DNA from: an uncultured Bacteroidales bacterium
GTDB lineage: Bacteria > Bacteroidota > Bacteroidia > Bacteroidales > F082
Direction of reading: 5' to 3'
DNA: 64,000 bases
Assembly (NCBI GenBank): GCA_900318265.1
Contig: ONKA01000006.1
Location: 1-64,000, forward strand
In this document: piece by piece, positions 42,563 through 50,673 of the stretch
Position numbering within the stretch: position 1 is the stretch's first letter
Layout: every line of letters begins with the position of its first letter
Notes under the pieces: generated by a model
Databases searched by the model: none
Told to the model about the DNA's origin: nothing
Seen by the model: only the letters and a program-made list of their open reading frames with translations
Program-made: the position numbers and the translations under genes

Positions 42563-45113
42563 ACAACTTTGTTATCACTTTTAGCAACTGTTCGCCCAAG
42601 CCAATCGTATACCCCTGTTTCATAAACACCACCTCGCTGTTGGCGTTGGCGATGAGGAAGATGGGGCGGACGTCGGGGTTGAGGTGCATGCATTCAATGA
42701 GATCGTCACGGGTGGAGCCGTCGTCGATGCCATAGACGATGCCTTCGGGCAGCTCGTTGAAGTTCTTCAGTTTGAATTTGTCATATTCCTCCTTGCTGCT
42801 GAAGATGAAGATCATTGGCAAACCGTTGTCCTCGAAGTTCTTGCGGAAGGCAGCGATGTCTTGCATGGCGTGGGTGGTGGGTTCGCTGCCTTGGTCAAGA
42901 TAGCCGAGGATGAAATAGTCGTTACCCATCAATAGCCTTGGATTGCCGTCTTCACCCGTCTCAGGGTCGGTGAAGTGGATGTCGGCGTAGAAGCAACCGA
43001 TGACATGTACGTCGTGGTCGGCTTCGCGCAAAATGAGGTTCACTTGTGTGGTCGTGTCAGCCTTGATGCTGAAGAATTCGCTGTGGGTCAGCGCGGTGCC
43101 ATCGTCCAGGCGCGTTCCTGCCGTGAGGATGTAATAACCCTCGTCCAAAGGTGTAGGATGCTCAAAAGAGGAGAGCATCATGCCATCGTCGATACCTGGG
43201 TCTTTGGCGTCGTAGGCCAACAAGCGGAAACTGTTGCCATCGAATTTCTTGATGCTGAAATGTGTGTAGTATTTCGGGTCGGCGACGGAAGCGATGGGGT
43301 AGTATTGGATGTCCAGATATCCCACGGCGGCATAGGTAGGCTCAGCAGATTCGAAGTCCACATTGGTCCATTCCTTGCCGAAGTATTGCACATTTCCGTT
43401 TACGGGGTTGATTTGTGCGGCGATGCCCAAACTACGTGCCATGCTGACGAAGAAGATGTCGCGCGAATGGCGGTCGGCCTTACGGGCTTTTAAGACTCCC
43501 AAAGGTGAGATGGGAAAACGTTGGGGATTCAGGTTGTCATCGGTTTGGATATTTTCTTTCACCCAGTTGACCAACAGAGCGGGATTGTCATGGTATTGCC
43601 GTCTCTCCGTTTCGGGGAAGAACTCGGAAAGGGTCTTGCGGTAAGGCACCAGCATCTCGTTGCTCACGCGAGGATTGAGGATGTACTGGGCGTAATGCTC
43701 GGACGGCATGGAGATGATGGATTGCTCGAGACCAGGCGTGTTGTCGAGATGGTCTTTGAGTACTTCAAGGCTGACATCGCGCAAGTCTTTGTCGGAGATG
43801 TTGCTGAGCAGCTCCACGGCCTTGATCTCTTGGCCTTTGTCTTGGGCGTATTTCACGAAATCGGCGATGGTTTGCCAGTTGCCCCAAGTCTTTTCATAAA
43901 TACTACAGAGTTTTTTGTTGCCCGTATTCATAATCTCTTCCATCTGGGCTTTCTTGCAATCAGCGATGTAGGCGTTGCGCAGTGAGTCTTCAAAGGCCAA
44001 GCGGCGGTCGTTCTCGGTACGCATCTCGGCCGTGACTTCAGGCAAGACGCTGGTCGGGGCTGGTGGCACCATGTCGAACTCGAAGATGTCGTTTTGGCCC
44101 TGCTCGTGGTCGAGCGTGATGGTGATGCTGTCTTTCTCGCCCGACTTGAACACTTGGAAACCGAATTTGCCATCTTTGGCGGCGTAGGCCATCATGCAGC
44201 CCAAGCCAGAGGTGAGCCAGGTCTGGCCGTTCTCGTCGGTAGTTTTTGTAACGACAGTGCAGAATTCTGCATAATTGTAAATCTTGAACTCCACGGGCAG
44301 GTTAGCTTGCGGCTTGCCGTCACTGTCAACCACGGTAAAAGTGGTCTTGGCGGTCTTGCCATAGTTGTCTACCACGTTGATTTCCGTGTAGTTGGCGCTG
44401 CGGCTGATGACCTCCTCGGGACCGTCATAATCGCCGAAGACGCGGGTGTGTAATAATAAGGTGCGTGAGGCGGGCTCGTTGAACCAACCCAAGTCGAGCA
44501 CTGGCTCAGGTTCGCAGGCGCCGAGGAAGTGCCATTGCCCGTCTACCCAAGCCTCCACCCAGGCGTGGTTGTCGTCGCAGTGCGCCCAGCGGGGGGTATA
44601 CACTTGTCTTGCAGGAATGCCCACAGTGCGTAAGGCGGTCACCAATAGCGTTGATTCCTCGCCACAGCGACCCCACGAGGTCTTGATGGTGGCCATCGGA
44701 GCGCTAGTACGGCTGTCGCTACCTTTATAGTTGACATGCTCGTGGCACCAATGGTTCACTTCGAGGACGGCATCGTAAAGTGACAAATCCTTCACGCGGC
44801 CTTTGAGTTCTTCATAATAAGTGGCACGAAAGCGGTCGAGGTTCTCGTTGTTGACGCGGACGGGTACCACAAAATGCTTGAACTCGCGCTCGGGAATGTT
44901 TTGGCCCCAAGGCAGTTCTTGTTTGGCCAGGAAAGCAAAGTGGACACACTCGCGGTAATAATCTTCGGTGTAGTCCACGCTGTCGCCGAGCGGCATGTAT
45001 TGGTATAGGAATTCCAAGGCTGCTTTTTCATTGAAAGCCATTTTCTTTTCGGTTGAGCAGGCGGAAAAGAGAAAGGCAGAGATGGTAATGAGTGCGAGTA
45101 AGGTGTTTTTCAT
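42561..45113 (-). CDS. Large lipoprotein with transglutaminase-like domain
   Basis: An 850-residue lipoprotein (lipobox SAFLFSAC, Cys about 18). The transglutaminase-like core has SWGRCGEESTLLVTALRTVGIPARQVYTPRW with the catalytic Cys, then DDNHAWVEAWVDGQWHFLGACEP with the His and Asp. A carboxypeptidase-regulatory-like beta domain (KTTFTVVDSDGKPQANLPVEFKI) and further domains follow. The C-terminal 100 residues (PMIFIFSSKEEYDKF) look thioredoxin-like. It may be a peptidase, and the substrate is unknown. I chose the ATG at 45113, which opens the signal sequence. The frame runs to 45185 but that extension crosses the promoter at 45131-45138. Confidence 0.87.
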   Translation of the reverse strand: MKNTLLALITISAFLFSACSTEKKMAFNEKAALEFLYQYMPLGDSVDYTEDYYRECVHFAFLAKQELPWGQNIPEREFKHFVVPVRVNNENLDRFRATYYEELKGRVKDLSLYDAVLEVNHWCHEHVNYKGSDSRTSAPMATIKTSWGRCGEESTLLVTALRTVGIPARQVYTPRWAHCDDNHAWVEAWVDGQWHFLGACEPEPVLDLGWFNEPASRTLLLHTRVFGDYDGPEEVISRSANYTEINVVDNYGKTAKTTFTVVDSDGKPQANLPVEFKIYNYAEFCTVVTKTTDENGQTWLTSGLGCMMAYAAKDGKFGFQVFKSGEKDSITITLDHEQGQNDIFEFDMVPPAPTSVLPEVTAEMRTENDRRLAFEDSLRNAYIADCKKAQMEEIMNTGNKKLCSIYEKTWGNWQTIADFVKYAQDKGQEIKAVELLSNISDKDLRDVSLEVLKDHLDNTPGLEQSIISMPSEHYAQYILNPRVSNEMLVPYRKTLSEFFPETERRQYHDNPALLVNWVKENIQTDDNLNPQRFPISPLGVLKARKADRHSRDIFFVSMARSLGIAAQINPVNGNVQYFGKEWTNVDFESAEPTYAAVGYLDIQYYPIASVADPKYYTHFSIKKFDGNSFRLLAYDAKDPGIDDGMMLSSFEHPTPLDEGYYILTAGTRLDDGTALTHSEFFSIKADTTTQVNLILREADHDVHVIGCFYADIHFTDPETGEDGNPRLLMGNDYFILGYLDQGSEPTTHAMQDIAAFRKNFEDNGLPMIFIFSSKEEYDKFKLKNFNELPEGIVYGIDDGSTRDDLIECMHLNPDVRPIFLIANANSEVVFMKQGYTIGLGEQLLKVITKL

Positions 45114-45130
45114 GGTGCAATTGTTTGCTG

Positions 45131-45138
45131 CAAAGATA
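45131..45138 (-). promoter_or_regulatory. Promoter -7 element of the transglutaminase lipoprotein
   Basis: TATCTTTG followed by CAGC on the minus strand, 18 bp before the start at 45113. Confidence 0.65.
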
Positions 45139-45160
45139 GTGTTTAATAAGAAAAATACGC

Positions 45161-45168
45161 TATCTTTG
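45161..45168 (+). promoter_or_regulatory. Promoter -7 element for the methyltransferase leader
   Basis: TATCTTTG followed by CGCC on the plus strand. If used, transcription starts near 45175 and the methyltransferase mRNA has a leader of about 300 nt containing the structured region below. A TTTG box upstream is not clear. Confidence 0.5.
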
Positions 45169-45253
45169 CGCCAAATAAAGACCAAACGTATCGTAGAGAT
45201 AAAAATAGAGAATAACTAACATATTAAAAACCAAAGCATTAGCTATTATTTCG

Positions 45254-45474
45254 CGTTCGACGAAGTCTACCAAACAATAATTGAACCACAGAAATAATAT
45301 CTTGTAGGTGTCGTAAGATACCCATGCCAAGAATAATGTACTAATGCTCACGCTGCAAGCGTGGGTAGTACTTATTTGGCGTGGGGGTTTGGTAGACACC
45401 TGTCGAACGGATAACGAACCCCACGCTTCGTTTATGCCGTTTCGTGATTGATAGCATTGCGAAAACTATCAATC
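45254..45474 (+). ncRNA. Structured leader upstream of the EcoRI-type methyltransferase
   Basis: This occupies most of the 362-bp gene-free stretch 45114-45475. An outer stem pairs CGTTCGAC..GTCTACCAAAC (45254-45275) with GTTTGGTAGAC..GTCGAACG (45387-45409). Inside are hairpin 1 (TATCTT 45298-45303 with AAGATA 45315-45320) and hairpin 2 (CCCATGCCAA 45321-45330 with TTGGCGTGGG 45376-45385, continued by GTACTA/TAGTAC and CACGC/GCGTG). The loop of hairpin 1 (AGGTGTC, 45306-45312) complements GACACCT at 45395-45401, a potential pseudoknot. GCGTGGGG (45379-45386) can instead pair with CCCCACGC (45419-45426). A last perfect hairpin, GATTGATAG (45446) with CTATCAATC (45466-45474), ends one base before the start codon. 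Whether it acts as RNA or DNA is not known. Confidence 0.6.
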
Positions 45475-45475
45475 C

Positions 45476-46684
45476 ATGGCAAGAGAAGATTTGACAAATG
45501 CAAAAAGAGCAAAAAAGGATGAGTTTTATACAATGCTTGATGACATCGCATTGGAGTTAAAGCATTACAAACCCTATTTCAAAGACAAAGTTGTTTTTTG
45601 CAATTGCGATGATCCATACGAAAGCAATTTCTTCAAGTATTTTGCCCTCAATTTCAATTCATTTGGATTGAAAAAACTGATTGCCACTTGCTTTAATGGC
45701 TCTCCAATTGCAGGTGATGAACTTCCTTTGGTGTTTGACATGGCTGACGAGGAACCTAAGAAAACAGCCTATAAGGTTGAAATATCGGAAGTGAAAGATT
45801 ACAACGGCGATGGTGCAGTGAATCTCACGGACGTGCAGTATTTGATTCAAAACGATAAAAATGTGCTGTCGTTACTGAAAGGTAATGGAGATTTCCGCTC
45901 GCCAGAATGTATCGAACTGTTGAAGGAGGCGGATATTGTGGTCACCAATCCACCGTTTTCACTTTTTAGAGAGTTTGTTGGAATGTTGGTGAAATACCAA
46001 AAACAGTTTCTGATTATCGGGAACACCAATTCTCTAGCATGTAAAGAAATCTTCGGCTTGTTCCAAAAAGACCAGATTAGGACAGGATACACCAATTTCA
46101 ATGTTGGGATGTTTTTCGTCGTTCCAGATAGTTTTGAAAAATTTCATCATATAGAAAATGGTCATAAAGTTGCACGTGTATCAACATCTTGTTGGTACAC
46201 TAATCTTCCTGTTGCTAGACATAATGAAGAGATTGATCTATATAAAAACTACATGCCCGAAGAGTATCCAAAGTATGATAATTATGACGCAATAAATGTT
46301 GATTCATATAGAAATATTCCTTGTGATTATTATGGAATAATGGGAGTCCCTATAACTTTCCTGGACAAATTCAATCCTAATCAATTTGAATTACTTGGCT
46401 CGACACAAAGAGGTTGTCATGAATTAGTTCCAGACACTAGAAAATATGATGATTATTGGGAATGCAAACCGAATGGAGAAAAAACAGGCTCTTCAGGGAG
46501 TAAAACTAATGAAAATGGGAATTTATTAAGGAATGATGGAATACATAATTATTTTGTAAACTCAGAAGGAAGACAAATTCAATCTGCATATTCGAGAATT
46601 TTCATCCGTCGTCGTCAGGCGAAGACTGTTCCATACAAGGCAAGCGAATCATTCGTCCCGATGGCAGCAGAAGGGAATGAATAG
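45476..46684 (+). CDS. Adenine-specific DNA methyltransferase, EcoRI-MTase family
   Basis: A 402-residue predicted N6-adenine methyltransferase of the M.EcoRI family. It opens MAREDLTNAKRAKKDEFYTML and has VVFCNCDDPYESNFFKYF (a family signature), the catalytic TNPPFSLFREFV motif (about 157-168), and the family C-terminal part IPCDYYGIMGVPITFLDKFNPNQFELLG. Residues about 109-120 (DYNGDGAVNLTD) read like a dockerin/EF-hand calcium loop. The gene is clearly more AT-rich than its neighbours, particularly after 46100, which suggests transfer. The DUF262-HNH gene follows after 105 bp. Recognition sequence cannot be inferred. Confidence 0.88.
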   Translation: MAREDLTNAKRAKKDEFYTMLDDIALELKHYKPYFKDKVVFCNCDDPYESNFFKYFALNFNSFGLKKLIATCFNGSPIAGDELPLVFDMADEEPKKTAYKVEISEVKDYNGDGAVNLTDVQYLIQNDKNVLSLLKGNGDFRSPECIELLKEADIVVTNPPFSLFREFVGMLVKYQKQFLIIGNTNSLACKEIFGLFQKDQIRTGYTNFNVGMFFVVPDSFEKFHHIENGHKVARVSTSCWYTNLPVARHNEEIDLYKNYMPEEYPKYDNYDAINVDSYRNIPCDYYGIMGVPITFLDKFNPNQFELLGSTQRGCHELVPDTRKYDDYWECKPNGEKTGSSGSKTNENGNLLRNDGIHNYFVNSEGRQIQSAYSRIFIRRRQAKTVPYKASESFVPMAAEGNE

Positions 46685-46696
46685 CAACAGCCAACC

Positions 46697-46743
46697 CGTC
46701 CCGAAGGGACGATACTCGCTTTACCGTAGGTCGCGACCTACGG
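46697..46743. repeat. Two palindromes between the methyltransferase and HNH genes
   Basis: CGTCCCGAAGGGACG is a short hairpin, and CCGTAGGTCGCGACCTACGG (46724-46743) is a perfect 20-bp palindrome. No T run follows either, so they are not typical terminators. Confidence 0.8.
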
Positions 46744-46789
46744 CAGCACCCCCAGTAGGAAAACATAACAATCTAAACAAGAATACCCT

Positions 46790-47914
46790 ATGGAAATAAC
46801 ACTTCATGAAATCAATATCCGCGAGTTGGCGGAAGGCTATCAAGACCTTAGTGCGGCTGAAGAAGGCATCGTAGGTTACGGTGGTCGGCTGAATATCCGC
46901 CCAAAGTATCAGCGTGAGTTTGTCTATGACGACAAAAAACGTAACGCGGTTATCGATACCGTTTGGAACAAGTTCCCACTCAACGTGATGTATTGGGTAA
47001 AAACTGATGGTGCCGATGGCATCGAATATGAACTGCTTGACGGACAACAACGTACTATATCGATATGCTCGTTTATCGCTGGCGAATTTATGATGATTAT
47101 TGAGGGCAACCTCTGCGCTTGGGATAACCTCACGGAAACGCAGAAAGAGCGAATCTTGAACTATCCGCTTCAAATCTACATCTGCGAAAACGGCACCGAT
47201 GAGGAAAAGCTGAAGTGGTTCAACATCATCAACATTGCAGGTGAAAAGTTGACTGAACAGGAGATCCGAAACGCCATTTATTCAGGCCCATGGGTGACGC
47301 AAGCCAAACGCCGTTTTTCCAAGACGGGTTGCGTGGCTTACAAAATCGCCTCGGATTACATGTCGGGTTCGCCTATCCGACAGGATTATTTTGAGAAAGC
47401 CTTGAAATGGATTGGCAACAAGCAGGGCAAGAGTATCGAACAATATATGGCTGAACATCAGCACGATACCGATGCCGACCAACTTTGGCAGTATTTCCAA
47501 GATGTGATTCATTGGGTGGAAAAACTGTTTGGACGCAAGTATAAAAAAGAGATGAAAGCGGTTGATTGGGGTATCCTTTACAACCAATACTACGACACAA
47601 CGCTCACGGCTACTGCTATCGCTCAAGAGGTTTCAAAACTTATGGCCGACTCCGATGTGCAGAAGAAATCAGGCATATTCCATTATGTTTTCGACCACGA
47701 CGAACATCACTTGGGTATCCGTGCCTTTGACGACAACACCAAGCGTGAAGTTTACGAAAAGCAAAACGGTATATGCGCCATCTGTGGTAAGCATTTTGAA
47801 ATCGAGCAAATGGAAGCCGACCATATTACGCCGTGGTGTGATGGAGGCCGTACCATCGCTGAAAACTGTCAGATGCTCTGCAAGGAATGTAATAGACGGA
47901 AGAGCGGGAAATAA
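46790..47914 (+). CDS. DUF262 domain protein with C-terminal HNH endonuclease
   Basis: A 374-residue protein with two parts. The N-terminal DUF262 domain, related to GmrS and to ParB-like folds, has RPKYQREFVYDDKKRNAVIDTV and the signature LLDGQQRTISICSF (about 82-95). The C-terminal 60 residues form an HNH nuclease with a zinc-binding CAICG..CKECN frame and catalytic ADHITPWCDGGRTIAENCQMLC. This resembles GmrSD-type modification-dependent restriction enzymes, but the GmrD-like DUF1524 part is replaced by a short HNH. With the methyltransferase upstream it may form a restriction-modification or other defence pair. A bidirectional terminator follows. Confidence 0.85.
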   Translation: MEITLHEINIRELAEGYQDLSAAEEGIVGYGGRLNIRPKYQREFVYDDKKRNAVIDTVWNKFPLNVMYWVKTDGADGIEYELLDGQQRTISICSFIAGEFMMIIEGNLCAWDNLTETQKERILNYPLQIYICENGTDEEKLKWFNIINIAGEKLTEQEIRNAIYSGPWVTQAKRRFSKTGCVAYKIASDYMSGSPIRQDYFEKALKWIGNKQGKSIEQYMAEHQHDTDADQLWQYFQDVIHWVEKLFGRKYKKEMKAVDWGILYNQYYDTTLTATAIAQEVSKLMADSDVQKKSGIFHYVFDHDEHHLGIRAFDDNTKREVYEKQNGICAICGKHFEIEQMEADHITPWCDGGRTIAENCQMLCKECNRRKSGK

Positions 47915-47940
47915 ACTGCCGAAAGTCGGTTTACCACAAA

Positions 47941-47967
47941 AAAAGGTGGTAAGCTTACCACCTTTTT
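47941..47967. terminator. Bidirectional terminator after the DUF262-HNH gene
   Basis: GGTGGTAAGCTTACCACC flanked by an A run and TTTTT, between converging genes. Confidence 0.9.
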
Positions 47968-47980
47968 GACAACATTTCAT

Positions 47981-48005
47981 CTGGATCGCTTCGTGCCTCG
48001 CGATG
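47981..48005. repeat. REP-like element, copy 1 (CATCGCGAGG form)
   Basis: The minus strand reads CATCGCGAGGCACGAAGCGA and continues TCCAG. It matches the plus-strand copy at 63298-63322 except for one loop base and a paired T-to-C/A-to-G change, so base pairing is kept. Confidence 0.75.
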
Positions 48006-48027
48006 ACGCGAAGCGACGACAAGCCAA

Positions 48028-49179
48028 CTAAACCATGAATTCTTCCAACGAGGAGAACAGAATCTCTTTCAGTTCCTCTTTGTGCTCGGGCGTGGTCTGC
48101 GTGAACAGGAATCCCCAGATGCTCATGGCGGGGTTCATGATGTCGCGGGTCTCAAGCACGCCGTGGAAGTGCCGCTTGATGCGCTCGAAGTCCAAGGCGC
48201 GGTTGGTGTCGTATGGCTTATCTAGTACGATGAAGCTGAACACGTCGTTCTCGATGCCGTTCCACATGGTGGCATAGTCGGGACGAATGCCCTCGAAATA
48301 GCACTGTACAGGCAGCAGATGGCAGGTGTGACGCGTCAAGTCGTTGAGGCACATGCCAGCGAAACGCAGCGGGTTGACCTCAATCGGGATGGCACGACCT
48401 GTGTTTTTGTCGACGCGGAACTCCACATGCATCGGGAAGTTCTTCAGGCCGAGCACGCCGTTTAGGTCGATGCAGAACTGGTTGAAAGCTGGATAGTTGG
48501 CCTCGAAGATTTGCTTGCTCATGCAGTAAAGGCGGTCGCTCACGTCGGTCTCGTTCTTGAAGATGTGGTGGAAGATGTTGATGATGTTGGGCTTGCCCTC
48601 GGCATCATAATAGGCGTCCACGGCATATTCCTCGCCTTCGATGAACTGCTCAAGCACGAACTTTTCGCTGCGTACCACAGTCTCGGGGAACACGGCGCAT
48701 TGCTTGGCGAAGTTTTGGTCGATGTCGTCCAAGGCGGCCTGCCATTCAGCCTTGTTGCGGACGATATACACGCCCACGCTGAGGAATCCTACTGCGGGTT
48801 TCAGCACCAAAGGCAGCGGCAACTCGTCGGGGTTGAGGTTGCGCAAGGCTTTCATCTCCACCTCTTTGTAATAGAAGTCGGGATAAATCTGCTGGCAGAT
48901 GCGACGGAAAGCGGCCTTGTCCTTCAGGATCTTGACCTTTTTCACCAGTTCCGACTCAGGCAACTGGGCGTAGAGCCACACCAAGGCGTTCTCGGAGACG
49001 GCATACAACTGATGGCTTTGCTCGTATTTTTCAACGAAAGCCTTGTCGTCCAAAAGGTTAAGGTGATGGCCTTGGCCTTTCAGCACCTCGGCCATGTCGT
49101 TATGTAAGACGGGGATTTGTTTTTCCTCTAAATACGCCACCAATGGGGCGGAAACGTATGGTTTTTCTAGAATGATCAT
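48028..49179 (-). CDS. ATP-grasp domain protein of unknown substrate
   Basis: A 383-residue ATP-grasp enzyme, a family that joins a carboxylate to an amine or thiol through an acyl phosphate. The N-terminal domain begins MIILEKPYVSAPLVAYLEEK. The central fold has LPLVLKPAVGFLSVGVYIV (ATP-binding Lys), RSEKFVLEQFIEGEEYAVDAYYD, and the metal-binding MHVEFRVDKNTGRAIPIEVNPLRFAG. Family members include carbamoyl-phosphate synthase-like and D-Ala-D-Ala ligase-like enzymes. Nothing here fixes the substrate. It is 55 bp downstream of purA, with the 28-bp palindrome copy 3 between them. Confidence 0.85.
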   Translation of the reverse strand: MIILEKPYVSAPLVAYLEEKQIPVLHNDMAEVLKGQGHHLNLLDDKAFVEKYEQSHQLYAVSENALVWLYAQLPESELVKKVKILKDKAAFRRICQQIYPDFYYKEVEMKALRNLNPDELPLPLVLKPAVGFLSVGVYIVRNKAEWQAALDDIDQNFAKQCAVFPETVVRSEKFVLEQFIEGEEYAVDAYYDAEGKPNIINIFHHIFKNETDVSDRLYCMSKQIFEANYPAFNQFCIDLNGVLGLKNFPMHVEFRVDKNTGRAIPIEVNPLRFAGMCLNDLTRHTCHLLPVQCYFEGIRPDYATMWNGIENDVFSFIVLDKPYDTNRALDFERIKRHFHGVLETRDIMNPAMSIWGFLFTQTTPEHKEELKEILFSSLEEFMV

Positions 49180-49201
49180 GGTTTGTGTTTTGTATTGTGT
49201 T

Positions 49202-49229
49202 GTAAAGACGTTGCGGGCAACGTCTCTAC
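49202..49229. repeat. 28-bp palindrome, GTAGAGAC family, copy 3
   Basis: The element begins GTAAAGACG, has the centre TTGCGGGCAA and ends CGTCTCTAC. It pairs throughout except for one A:C mismatch and two central G. It lies between purA and the ATP-grasp gene. Confidence 0.85.
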
Positions 49230-49234
49230 CAGTT

Positions 49235-50518
49235 TTATCTCAAAATATTCTGCGTCCTGTCGGGACCGTACGAAACGAATTTGATCGGCACACCGACGTA
49301 ATCCTCAATGAATTTGATATAGTCTTCCAGTTTCTGCGGAATCTTGCCTTCTATCTTCTGTTGCCAGCCGGGGATTTCGGTGTAGACGGGTTCCATGGTC
49401 TCAGTGCAGGCGGCGAAAGGCAGATGTTGGGTCTCTTGTCCGTTGTAACGGTAGGCGGTGGCGACTTTCAAGGTGGCGAAGTCATCCATCACGTCGGACT
49501 TCATCATCATCAGGTCGGTGACACCGCTGAGCATGACGGCATATTTCAGTGCGGGCAGGTCGAGCCAGCCGCAACGGCGCGGACGGCCTGTGGTGGCGCC
49601 AAACTCGTGTCCGTTCTGGCGAAGCATCTCACCTGTCTCGTCAAACAGCTCGGTGGGGAAGGGACCAGTGCCCACGCGGGTGCAGTAGGCCTTGAAGATG
49701 CCGTACACCTTGCCCACGCGACTTGGAGCGATGCCCAATCCAGAGCAAACACCAGCTGCAATGACGTTCGAAGAAGTGACGAAAGGATAGCTGCCGAAGT
49801 CCACGTCAAGCATGGAGCCTTGGGCGCCTTCGGCCAGCACCTTCTTGCCGTTGTCGAGGGCTTCGTTGATGAAATACTCACCGTCGACAAACTGGTATTG
49901 TTTCAGGTATTCGATGCCTTCGAACCACAGTTTTTCGTATTCGGCGAAGTCGAGGCCGTCGAGTTGGAAGCCCTGCATCTCGAAGCCGAGGCCGGCGATT
50001 TGCTGGAGATGGGCTTTTTTCAGGTTTTCGTATTTCTCGCGGAAGTCAGCAGAATTGATGTCGCCGATCCGGAGGCCTCTGCGGGCGGTCTTGTCGGTGT
50101 AGGTCGGGCCTATGCCTTTCAGCGTGGTGCCGACTTTCATCTTGCCCAAAGCCTTCTCGTTGGCGGCGTCCATGGCGCGGTGGGTGGGCAGGATGAGGTG
50201 GGCGCGGTTGGCGATCATCAAAGTCTTGCGCAGGTCGAAACCGGCCTTGCGCAGGCCTTCGATCTCACCTTTTAATATATGTGGTTCGATGATTACGCCG
50301 TTGCCGATCAGGTTGATGCAGCCTGGAGTCAAAACACCTGAAGGGATGTTGTGCAAAACGAATTTTTTGCCTTCAAACTCAATGGTATGACCGGCATTGG
50401 GGCCGCCTTGGAAACGGCAGACGATGTCATAATTCGGGGTGAGGGCATCGACCACCTTGCCTTTGCCTTCGTCGCCCCATTGTAAGCCAAGTAAGATATC
50501 TAATTTGTTCATTTTCAA
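49235..50518 (-). CDS. purA: Adenylosuccinate synthetase
   Basis: A 427-residue enzyme that makes adenylosuccinate from IMP, aspartate and GTP, the committed step to AMP. It has the glycine-rich GLQWGDEGKGKVVD loop with catalytic Asp (about 11-24) and GGPNAGHTI with the catalytic His. Later come GIGPTYTDKTARRGLRIGD, VLAEGAQGSMLDVDFGSYPFVTSS, and TGRPRRCGWLDLPALKYA. Length is normal. The start is ATG at 50518 or the second Met two codons later. It is preceded by a foldback repeat (50557-50673) that separates it from the fur-like gene on the same strand. Confidence 0.97.
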   Translation of the reverse strand: MKMNKLDILLGLQWGDEGKGKVVDALTPNYDIVCRFQGGPNAGHTIEFEGKKFVLHNIPSGVLTPGCINLIGNGVIIEPHILKGEIEGLRKAGFDLRKTLMIANRAHLILPTHRAMDAANEKALGKMKVGTTLKGIGPTYTDKTARRGLRIGDINSADFREKYENLKKAHLQQIAGLGFEMQGFQLDGLDFAEYEKLWFEGIEYLKQYQFVDGEYFINEALDNGKKVLAEGAQGSMLDVDFGSYPFVTSSNVIAAGVCSGLGIAPSRVGKVYGIFKAYCTRVGTGPFPTELFDETGEMLRQNGHEFGATTGRPRRCGWLDLPALKYAVMLSGVTDLMMMKSDVMDDFATLKVATAYRYNGQETQHLPFAACTETMEPVYTEIPGWQQKIEGKIPQKLEDYIKFIEDYVGVPIKFVSYGPDRTQNILR

Positions 50519-50556
50519 TTATATTTCAGTGTTGTTTTCTTGTTTGTCATTGCTTT

Positions 50557-50673
50557 TGGCTTTTGGCCTTTGGCTTCTGGCAGCTCCACCGCATTTAGGA
50601 GATTGCGGGTCAAGCCCGCAATGACGTACTCGGTTGAAGCTGCCAATAGCCAATAGCTAGAGGCCAGTAGCCA
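50557..50673. repeat. Foldback element with TTTTGGC-type arms between the fur-like gene and purA
   Basis: The left arm is built of short direct repeats (TTTTGGC, CTTTGGC, TTCTGGC) ending GGCAGCT. The right arm carries the inverted AGCTGCC followed by AATAGCC repeats. The centre holds the hairpin ATTGCGGGTCAAGCCCGCAAT. It fills the space between the two genes and ends at the fur-like stop codon. Confidence 0.75.

Noticed and set aside
45254-45474. HEARO/omega-RNA of an IscB or TnpB-type nuclease
   Set aside because: No IscB, IsrB or TnpB gene follows. The downstream HNH protein has a DUF262 domain and no RuvC motifs.
45254-45474. A SAM riboswitch controlling the methyltransferase
   Set aside because: I could not find the conserved core of any SAM riboswitch class; the fold does not match those I know.
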